A stretch of 29,078 nt of DNA. Source: a virus. Each line of letters opens with the position of its first letter. Position 1 is the first letter of the stretch. Below the pieces are notes generated by a model, which saw only the letters and a list, made by a program, of their open reading frames with translations, was not told where the DNA came from and made no database searches. Below, in pieces: positions 1 through 8,812 of the stretch. Location of the stretch: positions 1-29,078 of the IMG/VR virus record IMGVR_UViG_3300013131_000184. The stretch is one strand, 5' to 3'. Position numbers and translations under genes: made by a program.

Positions 1-872
1 GATGTCGACGTAACAGACGTGCCTTGTACGCGAAATAATATACGTTTAGTAGATGTTAAAACGATATTAAACGGACCTGGTTTACTTATTAAACTCTGTG
101 TAGAAGAACCAGTATTTGATGCAGAAACAAAAAATGATACAGCATAATTATTATTACGGTCATATGTTCCCGGTACACTGCTATTTGGTATATTAATAAA
201 ACTGTTACCATTAAATTTAGCAGCTAATCCTATTGATTTATTAGATCCAGTTAATGCAGTAACACCTGGTACAAATTCAATTGGTCCTTGAATTACGTTT
301 AATTTATTATTAGCAGGATCAAAATATTTATTAAATCCTTCATAGAATTTTACATCAGAAATAATAGAAGATGTATTAATATTACTATCGATAATATTAC
401 CACGACTATCGGATGTTAAATTTAAATTAATACTACCGGTTATAGTATTTAATTGAAATGATGCCGGCTTAATACCTTCACCTATTTTAACATATGGAAA
501 TGAAAAAATAGAAGCCGACTGAAATAAATGTTTTATAGTTTGATTTAAATTAGCAGGACCATATGTATAATATGTACTACTATTTTTATAAAACAAACGA
601 TTAACTGAATAATAAGTAACTGTTTGTAAACTGTTATCTGTATTTTTTAAATCATTAAATGTTAATTCCGTACCTAAAGCTGGCAAGTAATTAATATCAG
701 AATAAATTGCAGATAACGGCAAACAACTACCACTATCACTACCAGAAATAACACTCCAAGATTTATAAACCTTAAATGGTGTCACTGTTGTATCAGATAT
801 ATCTACTCGTTTAAAAACAGTAGGTACTATGCCATCGTATAAATCTAAATCTGATAATGTTATGTTTGCCAT
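1..872 (-). CDS. Virion structural protein with LamG-like domain (partial, C-terminus missing)
   Basis: The reading frame opens at an ATG (MANITLSDLDLYDG) and has no stop down to base 1, so at least 290 codons are seen and the C-terminus lies outside the window. The last ~70 visible residues (GLAAKFNGNSFINIPNSS, then YAVSFFVSAS and SLISKPGPFNI) follow the pattern of a concanavalin A-like/LamG beta-sandwich, a fold common in phage fibres and baseplate proteins that bind glycans. It is the last visible gene of the structural run and sits behind a hairpin terminator, so it may be expressed separately from the genes upstream. A peripheral adhesin or baseplate role is inferred from fold and neighbours; the exact function is unknown. 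Confidence 0.75.
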   Translation of the reverse strand, partial: MANITLSDLDLYDGIVPTVFKRVDISDTTVTPFKVYKSWSVISGSDSGSCLPLSAIYSDINYLPALGTELTFNDLKNTDNSLQTVTYYSVNRLFYKNSSTYYTYGPANLNQTIKHLFQSASIFSFPYVKIGEGIKPASFQLNTITGSINLNLTSDSRGNIIDSNINTSSIISDVKFYEGFNKYFDPANNKLNVIQGPIEFVPGVTALTGSNKSIGLAAKFNGNSFINIPNSSVPGTYDRNNNYAVSFFVSASNTGSSTQSLISKPGPFNIVLTSTKRILFRVQGTSVTST

Positions 873-877
873 AATAG

Positions 878-915
878 TAAAAACCCTGCTATATTTAATA
901 TAAATATAACAGGGC
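878..915 (-). terminator. Rho-independent terminator before the LamG-domain gene
   Basis: On the minus strand a 13-bp stem (CCCTGTTATATTT with AAATATAGCAGGG, one G-U pair), a 5-base loop and a TTTTT tail follow the stop of the 403-aa gene. The 5' arm contains the ATATTTAT element, and the T-run ends only about 6 bases before the next ATG. Confidence 0.75.
900..907 (-). promoter_or_regulatory. ATATTTAT element upstream of the LamG-domain gene
   Basis: Octamer on the coding strand 27 bases before the ATG, embedded in the 5' arm of the terminator stem. Confidence 0.4.
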
Positions 916-932
916 TAAAATCAGTAGTGTGT

Positions 933-2144
933 TTAGAAATCTAACTTAACTCGTATAAGAGCTTCACGCTGAAATGATTTTAATAGCGGTTTGCTTAGTT
1001 TTGCAACAGCTAATAATTCTTGAGTATCATTATATAATCCAACCGTAGTGATATACGTTTTAGGATTACCGATAAATGATGATTGCGCAATTTGACCAAC
1101 TGAACCTGTTACAAAAGATGGGTTATTAGTAAAATTATACTCAGCATTTTTAATTCGAACAAAATAATGTGTACTAGTAATTTTTTCAGAGTTACGAGCT
1201 AAGAATCCATATGGGTCTGACGTAGATGGATTTGTTTGTAATGCTGAACCTGATATAGATTGGTATAATACAAAATGATTATTACCTTCAGAACTAGAAC
1301 CAGTATTAGTAGCAAATCCTAATTGTTGATCTAGCATTTTACCATCTAATACTAAAACACCATGGTCTGGATATGCTAATCCATAATATACCGGAGCAGC
1401 TGAATTGTATACACCTGATGCTAATGATCCGGATACTATATTATATACCTTTCCAGAATCGCCAACTGTAGCAGATGCTAATGTCGAATCATCAATCAAT
1501 GTAATTATAGTCGAACCTACAGATACAGATCCAGTTGCATTAGTAGCACGTGCAGTTACATTACATAATGGTAATTCAAAATTACCTGCATCTAAACGTT
1601 CTTTTAATCGATTACGTTTAAAGTTAACAATATAAACATAATCAGTACTTCCACTACCCGCTGTTATAAATCTAGAATTGTTAGCAGGTAATAATAATTG
1701 CTTATATTGCGAATAAATTGCTCGGCTCGGAGAATCATTTAATTGGCCTTGAGCATCAGAACCACTACCTAATGCGTGACCAAATGCTAATGAAAATTGA
1801 GTAGTAGCCCCATCATTCGCAGGATTATCTTGCAACACATCTACATAATATTTTCTTTGTGTAGTTGTCTGTGCAGATGATGTAAAATATGTTGATAACG
1901 TTGCTAAATTATCAGACCATAAACCAGCAGTAACAACTTCTGTTTGATTAGATACAACATCGTTAACCATATCAAATTTAGAAAATACTCGACCGTTACG
2001 TGCTGCAATCGCAGCTGCTTGTTGAGATGCAACAATTTGTGCAGCTAACTGTTGAGCTAATGCTAATGTTTGTGGATCTACTGTATTACTAGGAGTTGCT
2101 CCTATTCGACTTTGTTTTCTTAAACGCTCAATAAGATGTTTCAT
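933..2144 (-). CDS. Virion structural protein, probable baseplate/tail periphery
   Basis: 403 aa with no recognised enzymatic motif. The N-terminus is basic and then Ala/Gln-rich helical (about residues 20-50, TLALAQQLAAQIVASQQAAA), followed by a Ser/Gly/Asn-rich beta-type body. The C-terminal block (YFVRIKNAEYNFTNNPSF, then TYITTVGLYNDTQELLAVAKLSKPL and a final VKLDF) has the look of a conserved virion protein of large T4-like phages, but I cannot name the family with certainty. It follows the 225-aa gene by 21 bases and ends at a strong terminator, so it is probably the last gene of the long structural transcript. Structural role is inferred from composition and neighbours. Confidence 0.75.
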   Translation of the reverse strand: MKHLIERLRKQSRIGATPSNTVDPQTLALAQQLAAQIVASQQAAAIAARNGRVFSKFDMVNDVVSNQTEVVTAGLWSDNLATLSTYFTSSAQTTTQRKYYVDVLQDNPANDGATTQFSLAFGHALGSGSDAQGQLNDSPSRAIYSQYKQLLLPANNSRFITAGSGSTDYVYIVNFKRNRLKERLDAGNFELPLCNVTARATNATGSVSVGSTIITLIDDSTLASATVGDSGKVYNIVSGSLASGVYNSAAPVYYGLAYPDHGVLVLDGKMLDQQLGFATNTGSSSEGNNHFVLYQSISGSALQTNPSTSDPYGFLARNSEKITSTHYFVRIKNAEYNFTNNPSFVTGSVGQIAQSSFIGNPKTYITTVGLYNDTQELLAVAKLSKPLLKSFQREALIRVKLDF

Positions 2145-2165
2145 ATATTTTCTTTTATTAATTTT

Positions 2166-2843
2166 TTAGCTTTCGGCAATATTACCGGTTGGTGTAGCTA
2201 CTGTTGGTTGTGTTTTTGCAACAGTTAAATTAATAGTTACACTACCACCGGTTTCGTTACCAATGATAGTAATTGTACCTGTTTTGCTAGTTAATAAATT
2301 TGGTTTTGCGATTACTTTAAATTCAAATCCGGCTACCGCTACACTTTGTGCATCTTCATTATCACCAACATATGTAGGGGTTGTTGGTAAAATTGAATTT
2401 TGTAAAGGTTTTGTAATTTGTAAAGTAGCAATTGATGAATCTGATAAAATCGCAGTATACCCTAATGTGCCATTACCACCTTGTATGTTAATAGTATTAG
2501 GAATAATTCCTGCACTAATTCCAGCACCATTTAATGATATTGATGTATTACCAACCGTTACAATTGGTAAATTTACAGTTTGTTTTGGTAACGTAATTAA
2601 TTTTGAACGTAATGCCTGAGTTTCATCTGGAATTGCTTCTACTACCGGCATATTTTCTATAATTACACCATAATAATCAGTTCCTAATGGATGATCAGGA
2701 TTCCAAAGTGTATAATCCACTTCGTCATCTCCTAGTGCAAATTGTGTAATTTTAAATGAATTTTCACCTCGAGCTAATAATTCTCGACCTTTTAATGTTA
2801 AAATTGCATCTACTGTAACCGAGCTATTATCTAGATATCCCAT
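2166..2843 (-). CDS. Virion structural protein with Ig-like C-terminal region
   Basis: 225 aa. The N-terminal half (LDNSSVTVDAILTLKGRELL, FALGDDEVDYTLWNPDHP) is acidic and well ordered. From about residue 95 the protein becomes a series of Val/Thr/Ile-rich strands ending TITIIGNETGGSVTINLTV, typical of an Ig-like or BACON-like beta-sandwich used on virion surfaces. An ATATTTAT element and a good AAAGGA ribosome site precede the ATG. It lies between the 1196-aa and 403-aa structural genes. A surface-display or tail-periphery role is inferred; no precise homologue is recognised. Confidence 0.75.
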   Translation of the reverse strand: MGYLDNSSVTVDAILTLKGRELLARGENSFKITQFALGDDEVDYTLWNPDHPLGTDYYGVIIENMPVVEAIPDETQALRSKLITLPKQTVNLPIVTVGNTSISLNGAGISAGIIPNTINIQGGNGTLGYTAILSDSSIATLQITKPLQNSILPTTPTYVGDNEDAQSVAVAGFEFKVIAKPNLLTSKTGTITIIGNETGGSVTINLTVAKTQPTVATPTGNIAES

Positions 2844-2859
2844 ATATTATTCCTTTTAA

Positions 2860-2867
2860 ATAAATAT
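2860..2867 (-). promoter_or_regulatory. ATATTTAT element upstream of the Ig-like structural gene
   Basis: Coding-strand octamer 17 bases before the ATG, followed after a few bases by AAAAGGA. Confidence 0.5.
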
Positions 2868-5800
2868 CATCCCCGTAAAAAAGATCCATCATCTGACAAT
2901 TCTTGATATATTAATTGAGAGCCATTTGCTGGTTTCCATTCTACCGGAGGTTTACCATCAACTGTATGTGGAGAATTAATATTAAAATCTGCGGAAGTTA
3001 ATTTACATCCATCATATTTTTGATTATACATACCAGTCGGTCTATAATCTTGAACCTGTGCTAAACTACTAGAAAATTGATATCCATACAATGTATAACT
3101 ACCACTGCCGTATGAACTAGTGCCATAGTATGATGCTGATGCTGACGGATATAAAACAGATCCGGATGATAATCGATATTCCGATACATTTGCATTTAAA
3201 ATTGTTGGCATTAGTGCTTCACTTAACCAATATGGTGTAGATCCGGTTGTATATGTAGTACCATTCCATATTGCATATTGATAACTATATGTGCTACCAT
3301 TATATCGTTCATCTGCTGACGCTGTTAGATATGCTTGATATTTGATATCAACATCCGATGATAATGTTGCAATATTAGTTACTTGACCCGTATAATAGGT
3401 ATAATCAGCTGATGCGGTTGGTTGTACTTCTGATATAATAGTATCATATGTAACATGAAATTTATGAGCTTTTGGTAAAATACTTTGTTTGCTACGTTCT
3501 AATAAATTTGGTTGTATTAATAACCCAGTTAATTTATTAGCACGAGCCGGTAATATTTGTTCCAATTGCCTAAAAAATGACATATCAAACAACGTAAATA
3601 TTTTTATATACGCATTAATATCATTTTTATCAACATATTTTTTCCAATATTCATGTGATTTTTTTATTAATGCTGGATATGAAAAACTATCATCATCACC
3701 AGGATCACCAATATAATCATCTAAAACCGTAAAACCTAATTGAGCAATAATATCTTCATTGATAATTGTTTGTGGAGAAAAATATATTGCTAATTTATTC
3801 GTATCAACCGGAGCTTTATCATATTGACTTTGTTCAGCACGCGTTTTAACATCTAACGTACCTACTAACACGTTATTTTCTAAACGTATCTTATTATCAT
3901 CAAATGTGCCAGTACCTAATGAAATAGAATCATAATAATATGTTTCTTCTACTGAATCATATGGCTCTGCATTAGTCCAACTTGTAAATGATGCAGATAT
4001 AGATGAAGAAACTGGTTGTGCGCCAGTTAAACTACCTGTTGCTGTATGATTAACTTTTTGTGTTAATGGTAATCTGAATACTAATTCATTATAAGCATCT
4101 GTATTTCCATTATATGCCGCCGGGGCTTTGACGTGATTATTAAACGCAGAATCATTTAAACTACTAGACCACAATCTTAATTCTTGCAATTGTCCTTGCA
4201 ATCTAGATGCACCAGTACTGGTACTACCTAAAACTACAGATGTGGATCCAGCAAATGATGCTGTTGCTGATGCAGATACCGCGCTAATAATTTTACCATA
4301 TTTAGAACGTTTAGCAACTACTTGCAATTTATTACCAGATGTTTTCAACATGGTAGTCAACCAACCACCATCAAACATTTCGATATTCGCAGAACTAGTA
4401 CCATTAATTTGAATTGTACCTAAAGTACCACTCGTATAATCTAATGTTACTACATTACTACCAACTGTAAATAATGTCATCGTACTAGGAAGTAGTGGAT
4501 TTTTTACTACATTATCAGTACGAAATCTTAACTCTACAGTGTTTATAGATTGCGAATAATTAACTGTTACAGATCCTGCTGTATTTGTAATTAAATCTAA
4601 TGCATAATCAAAATTTAACTTTTCATAAATAGGAGTTCTATCTAATCTAGGACCACCAAATTCTTTAATTGTAATAATCGACTGCGGAATGCCATAACAT
4701 GATAATAATGCTTGTACGCTGCGTTTAGTACCTTTAGACTTTAATAATAACGGTAAGTTATTAACAATTCGTCGCCAAACCGTATATGTCATATCCTGAC
4801 CGGATAGTGATTGTTGATTAACAGAATTCGAACCAGTTAATGGAATACCAGTTTCATTAGTTCCTAATACATATTTCCATAAATCTTGTGACTGATTACC
4901 ATCTGTTAAGTTCCACCCGAATTGTTTTGCCACAGAATATAATAATTCATTTGGCATTCCTAATTTTGGATTCTCTTCACGTTTATTTATATTAGTCATA
5001 TGATTAATATATGTATACATTATATCATAATGATGTCCTAACATATTAACAAACGTGTGTAAGTTTACACTATCTTGACTAAATCTTATATGTTCCGGTA
5101 TAGCATTAATTAATGAATTATAATTTGAAGCATCATATAATTTTGCATATGAATATATAGTATCAAACCATGTAGTAAATTGTGAACTATTAATTGAAAC
5201 TATATTATATGGTTTTGTCGAATTCGTTTTAGGTATCGGTGTTATATAACTACCAGTAACTGCCGGAACATTTGCATTAGCTAATGGTAATGTATATGTA
5301 GTTAGTTTCGAAGATGATTCGTAATATAAAAAACTTTCAAATGCATCAAATCCGCTAATTAAATTAACACGTTGTTTCTCTAAATCCTGTGCATTTGTAG
5401 TTGATACGCTACCTGATATTAATGAAACCGATGCACTTTGTGCTGTATAATATTCTAGTAATTGTAATTTATATTTGAAATTTTCTAAACGTTCTGTTGC
5501 TGAACTATAAAAAATAAAATTATTAAAATCAGAATAATCAATATTTAACTTTATTCCAGATAAACTACCTGAAAAATATGCATCAATAATTTGTTGCGAT
5601 GTCTGTGTTGACGATCCTAATAAATCATTCCATGTTTTTATGCCAGTATCTGTTGATGTATTAAAATCAGGAGTAGCTGCCCAATTGGGATTAGCTAATG
5701 TCGTTGTAGTTGTTATCGTTGGAATTGCTGGTATAACGTTGATTCGATCGATATATGGCTTTTTTGATTCTTCAACAATCCAACATTTAAAATCTAATTT

Positions 5801-6457
5801 TAATTCTTCTGGTAATGGTTGTAATAATTTTACATATATATACTCACCAATTACGACGATATTAATAAATGATACGCATTTATTTCTACTAAAATTTAGT
5901 AAATATGATTTATAATAATTTATAGTACTATTAGGCGGTATAATTGATTGGGTTTGCTTAACCGTATTAATAAAATTTGTTACTTGTTGTAAAAATGTTG
6001 TATTTGTCGGTGATATAGCGCGTAAACGTAATTCGGTACGATCTGGAGAAATATCATCTATTACTAAATACTGAGTATTATAGCTACCAATTAAATTTCT
6101 GAAAAAGTTAACAACAATTCTGAAAGATCCGTTTGTTATATTTAAATTATCTAACTGTTTATATAAGTCGATATTAATTGGATTAATTAAATTAATTGGC
6201 TGATTATTATCTTTATCTATGTATTGACCAACCTGTTGTTCGGGTTGTACCTGATGTAATCCGGTTATCCATGTTGAATTCGAATATAAATGTAATTCAA
6301 TTTTATCTGCTGTAGTTTGTGAATTTACATTAGGAGTAAATGATACTAAGTTATTAGATAACGTCAGTAAACTTCTTTTATTATCCGGAATACGTTCAGC
6401 AGATAATGATGCACTAGCATTTAATATTTGATTTATGTTTACGTATTGAGATAACAT
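2867..6457 (-). CDS. Large baseplate/tail structural protein with LamG-like insert
   Basis: 1196 aa, the largest gene here. Around residues 553-600 it carries WRRIVNNLPLLLKSKGTKRS followed by ALLSCYGIPQSIITIKEFGG. The 'K-G-T-x-x-x-x-x-x-L-L-x-x-Y-G-I' pattern resembles the core of P2 gpI-type tail proteins that link baseplate wedge to fibres. Residues about 630-775 form a LamG/concanavalin-like beta-sandwich (LQGQLQELRLWSSSLNDSAF is the typical late strand and loop). The C-terminal third is rich in Tyr/Ser/Gly (for example SSYGSGSYTLYGYQFSSS). It lies downstream of the wedge genes in the same operon. A connector between baseplate and receptor-binding parts is inferred; membership in the gpI family is uncertain. 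Confidence 0.75.
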   Translation of the reverse strand: MLSQYVNINQILNASASLSAERIPDNKRSLLTLSNNLVSFTPNVNSQTTADKIELHLYSNSTWITGLHQVQPEQQVGQYIDKDNNQPINLINPINIDLYKQLDNLNITNGSFRIVVNFFRNLIGSYNTQYLVIDDISPDRTELRLRAISPTNTTFLQQVTNFINTVKQTQSIIPPNSTINYYKSYLLNFSRNKCVSFINIVVIGEYIYVKLLQPLPEELKLDFKCWIVEESKKPYIDRINVIPAIPTITTTTTLANPNWAATPDFNTSTDTGIKTWNDLLGSSTQTSQQIIDAYFSGSLSGIKLNIDYSDFNNFIFYSSATERLENFKYKLQLLEYYTAQSASVSLISGSVSTTNAQDLEKQRVNLISGFDAFESFLYYESSSKLTTYTLPLANANVPAVTGSYITPIPKTNSTKPYNIVSINSSQFTTWFDTIYSYAKLYDASNYNSLINAIPEHIRFSQDSVNLHTFVNMLGHHYDIMYTYINHMTNINKREENPKLGMPNELLYSVAKQFGWNLTDGNQSQDLWKYVLGTNETGIPLTGSNSVNQQSLSGQDMTYTVWRRIVNNLPLLLKSKGTKRSVQALLSCYGIPQSIITIKEFGGPRLDRTPIYEKLNFDYALDLITNTAGSVTVNYSQSINTVELRFRTDNVVKNPLLPSTMTLFTVGSNVVTLDYTSGTLGTIQINGTSSANIEMFDGGWLTTMLKTSGNKLQVVAKRSKYGKIISAVSASATASFAGSTSVVLGSTSTGASRLQGQLQELRLWSSSLNDSAFNNHVKAPAAYNGNTDAYNELVFRLPLTQKVNHTATGSLTGAQPVSSSISASFTSWTNAEPYDSVEETYYYDSISLGTGTFDDNKIRLENNVLVGTLDVKTRAEQSQYDKAPVDTNKLAIYFSPQTIINEDIIAQLGFTVLDDYIGDPGDDDSFSYPALIKKSHEYWKKYVDKNDINAYIKIFTLFDMSFFRQLEQILPARANKLTGLLIQPNLLERSKQSILPKAHKFHVTYDTIISEVQPTASADYTYYTGQVTNIATLSSDVDIKYQAYLTASADERYNGSTYSYQYAIWNGTTYTTGSTPYWLSEALMPTILNANVSEYRLSSGSVLYPSASASYYGTSSYGSGSYTLYGYQFSSSLAQVQDYRPTGMYNQKYDGCKLTSADFNINSPHTVDGKPPVEWKPANGSQLIYQELSDDGSFLRG

Positions 6458-6473
6458 TTTTAATTACTTTATA

Positions 6474-7310
6474 TTATATTTGATTCCATTCATCTACATT
6501 TTTACTAGCATCAGTTATTGACCAATATGTCTGATCAGCATTAATCGTATGGTATCTAAATTGTTCTGCATTGCCACAGTTTGCGCCTATACTAAACACA
6601 TCTCCAATTTGAAATTCCGAATTTGGTATAACTAATTCAAACTTCGTAGTCCACACTTCATATGGAGACATATAACTCCAACGACCATCCGTACCTATTC
6701 CAGAATATTGTTGATTTTTATATAAACGGTCTAATGGATAATCTGGTCCTTCTTTAAATATACTAAATGCAACCGTGCTAGGATTATCTGAAAAACTAGT
6801 GCCATCATATCTATGATTAATCTTAACTCGGAATCGTAAATCCTTTCCAGAATTTTTTATTTCAGATGTAATATAATACTTATCTATATTTGTTGGATGT
6901 TGTGATAACCCAGCAGCAACTTCATCCATTTTAATTTGTGTAAATGTTGCTTCACTAGGAATTATATAGTTTTCTAATGGTTTATATCTTGCATAAATAA
7001 TATCAGATTCAATCGGTTCCGGTATATCAAAATTATCAATTGATCCGGTAGTATCGAGTGAAGTTACTGGGAATGTATAATAATTAAATGCAGTATTCAA
7101 TACACGTGTTACCGATTCAACTGTATATTGTTGATCGACACATTCAATTATTAATGCAGAATTCAACCCAGACCCAGATTCTATTACAATATTACCTGCT
7201 GTATCTCTAGAATGTATACTTTTATTATTTGAATTATATGTTAATCCATAATTTACATATGATACTGACTGTGCAGACGCAACTCCATTATATATTGTAT
7301 TGTTTGGCAT
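6474..7310 (-). CDS. Virion-associated protein of unknown fold
   Basis: 278 aa, beta-rich, with no motif I can assign. Visible blocks are SIHSRDTAGNIVIESGSGLN near the N-terminus, DLRFRVKINHRYDGTSFSDN in the middle and YEVWTTKFELVIPNSEFQIGD in the last third, which read like strands of a jelly-roll or carbohydrate-binding-type domain. Its ATG overlaps the stop of the 393-aa gene (TAATG), indicating translational coupling inside the structural operon. It may be a fibre or baseplate accessory protein. This is inference from position and composition only. Confidence 0.7.
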   Translation of the reverse strand: MPNNTIYNGVASAQSVSYVNYGLTYNSNNKSIHSRDTAGNIVIESGSGLNSALIIECVDQQYTVESVTRVLNTAFNYYTFPVTSLDTTGSIDNFDIPEPIESDIIYARYKPLENYIIPSEATFTQIKMDEVAAGLSQHPTNIDKYYITSEIKNSGKDLRFRVKINHRYDGTSFSDNPSTVAFSIFKEGPDYPLDRLYKNQQYSGIGTDGRWSYMSPYEVWTTKFELVIPNSEFQIGDVFSIGANCGNAEQFRYHTINADQTYWSITDASKNVDEWNQI

Positions 7311-8491
7311 TATCTAACTACTTTAAAATATATTTCATCTGTGATATATTGTTCTTCAATTCCGTTTACTATTTTTAATTCTAAACGATAATTACGTTCT
7401 GGCATAAATCCGTTCATATCTAAATAAATAAAATTGCTTGTACTATCACAACTTACTTTAGTATAAATATCATCATATGGAATTATAGTCTCATCTGTAA
7501 CAGCATCTAACACCGTATAATAGGTAGTAGTTGGTAAGTATTTAACCGTTTGTTGTGGAAATAAATTAGTAGGAGATTTTTGTGGATATTTATCACGCGA
7601 ATATATTCTAATTTTAGCAATTTCAGTGTCTTTATACTGCGGTTTAATGTGTGTATACACAGTATAGGAATCAGTATTAACAGAAGTTAACGATCCTGTT
7701 GTAAAAGTGCTATTATCCCAATATAATGTTAGTTTAGGAACATAAATAGTATGAGTTTCTCTACTAAAATATCTTACATAACCAGTTACATTATTATCCG
7801 CTTCATCTTCATCTGAAAATTTAAGTAAGAAACCATTATTAGGTATACTTCTACCCCCACTACCAGATATCCATACTTTTATAGCATCAGTAACATCGAT
7901 ATTTAAATCCGTAGGACGTGTTGTAAATGCTTCAGTACTAGCTAAACCAGGCTGATTAAAAAATGATTGATTAAAATTATTAATATTAAATCCAGACGAG
8001 CCCGATTGATAATACCAACTACCCCCTTTACCAGATCCGGATATATAAATAGAAGAAGAATTAACTTGTATGTTTTGGCTACTAGAAATCCACAAAGAAC
8101 CTGATTCAGCATCCAACGACCACGATGTTAACGGTTGTGCCCAACATACACCATCATTTGCTGATGTAGAATCTGAATAGAATCCAGTTCCATTCATCCA
8201 TAGCTGTCCTGTTAACTTAACATCAATTGTAAAGTCACTAGGTAAATTTTTAGCGTGAGTTGTATATAATTGTAATACAAATTTACACGAATCTAGATTC
8301 ACGGAATATTTAGATAATGATGCAGAAACTTCAGCCATATCAAACTTGACCAATGATCGAGATTTTTGCCACGTCTCGCCATCAGTACCTAAACGTTTAC
8401 CTACTTCTAGAATCTCATCGATACCAGTATTTATGGTTTCTGCAGATTCATATAAAGCAGCATCTTTTTCTGCATAAAATATTCTAAACAT
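7310..8491 (-). CDS. DNRLRE-like structural/adhesion protein
   Basis: 393 aa. The order of blocks fits a DNRLRE-type beta-sandwich: SRSLVKFDMAEVSASLSKY near residue 45, SCKFVLQLYTTHA near 68, LNIDVTDAIKVWISG near 197, NGFLLKFSDEDEADN near 218, and SRETHTIYVPKLTLYWDN near 244. DNRLRE domains are surface or spike modules in bacteria and phages. The C-terminal ~120 residues (from about TSVNTDSYTVYTHIKP) form a second beta domain. The first codons overlap the stop of the 108-aa gene by 8 bases and the stop overlaps the next ATG. A tail-surface structural role is inferred. Confidence 0.75.
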   Translation of the reverse strand: MFRIFYAEKDAALYESAETINTGIDEILEVGKRLGTDGETWQKSRSLVKFDMAEVSASLSKYSVNLDSCKFVLQLYTTHAKNLPSDFTIDVKLTGQLWMNGTGFYSDSTSANDGVCWAQPLTSWSLDAESGSLWISSSQNIQVNSSSIYISGSGKGGSWYYQSGSSGFNINNFNQSFFNQPGLASTEAFTTRPTDLNIDVTDAIKVWISGSGGRSIPNNGFLLKFSDEDEADNNVTGYVRYFSRETHTIYVPKLTLYWDNSTFTTGSLTSVNTDSYTVYTHIKPQYKDTEIAKIRIYSRDKYPQKSPTNLFPQQTVKYLPTTTYYTVLDAVTDETIIPYDDIYTKVSCDSTSNFIYLDMNGFMPERNYRLELKIVNGIEEQYITDEIYFKVVR

Positions 8492-8810
8492 TTTGATTTC
8501 CTATTAAAGCTAAAAAATTATTAACAAACTGTTTATCTAAATCAGATAAGTTTTCATACTGTAAAATTACGGTGTCTAAATTAGTCGTTTCTCGATTATA
8601 AGTAACTCTAAATATTTCCGTATATTCAATATCATCTTTAACAATATTAACAACGAAATTTGTATTGCACAAACTAAAAAATTGTTCATAAATAGTTTTA
8701 TCACTATCTGACAATGTTTGATATTTTATAATTGCGTATGTACCGTTTTTATTACCTACGGTGCATTGCTCTAATTCTAAATCTGATACTGCGGTTGTTA
8801 TATTAATCAT
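8484..8810 (-). CDS. Small acidic protein between fibre and DNRLRE-like protein
   Basis: 108 aa, acidic and helix/strand mixed. It has a curious internal echo: 'LSDSDKTIYEQFFSL' near residue 33 and 'LSDLDKQFVNNFLAL' near residue 88, as if two similar helices bracket a beta hairpin. No family is recognised. It starts right after the stop of the fibre operon neighbour and its end overlaps the DNRLRE-like gene by 8 bases, so it is co-translated with the structural genes. It could be an assembly factor or a small capping protein, but the sequence does not decide. Confidence 0.7.
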   Translation of the reverse strand: MINITTAVSDLELEQCTVGNKNGTYAIIKYQTLSDSDKTIYEQFFSLCNTNFVVNIVKDDIEYTEIFRVTYNRETTNLDTVILQYENLSDLDKQFVNNFLALIGNQNV

Positions 8811-8812
8811 AA

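Noticed and set aside
2263-2619. Plus-strand open frame of 118 aa, and similar plus-strand frames at 1405-1635, 11418-11834, 13953-14345 and 24600-24845
   Set aside because: Each lies antisense within a well-supported minus-strand gene, lacks start signals and reads as hydrophobic shadow sequence of A/T-rich third bases.
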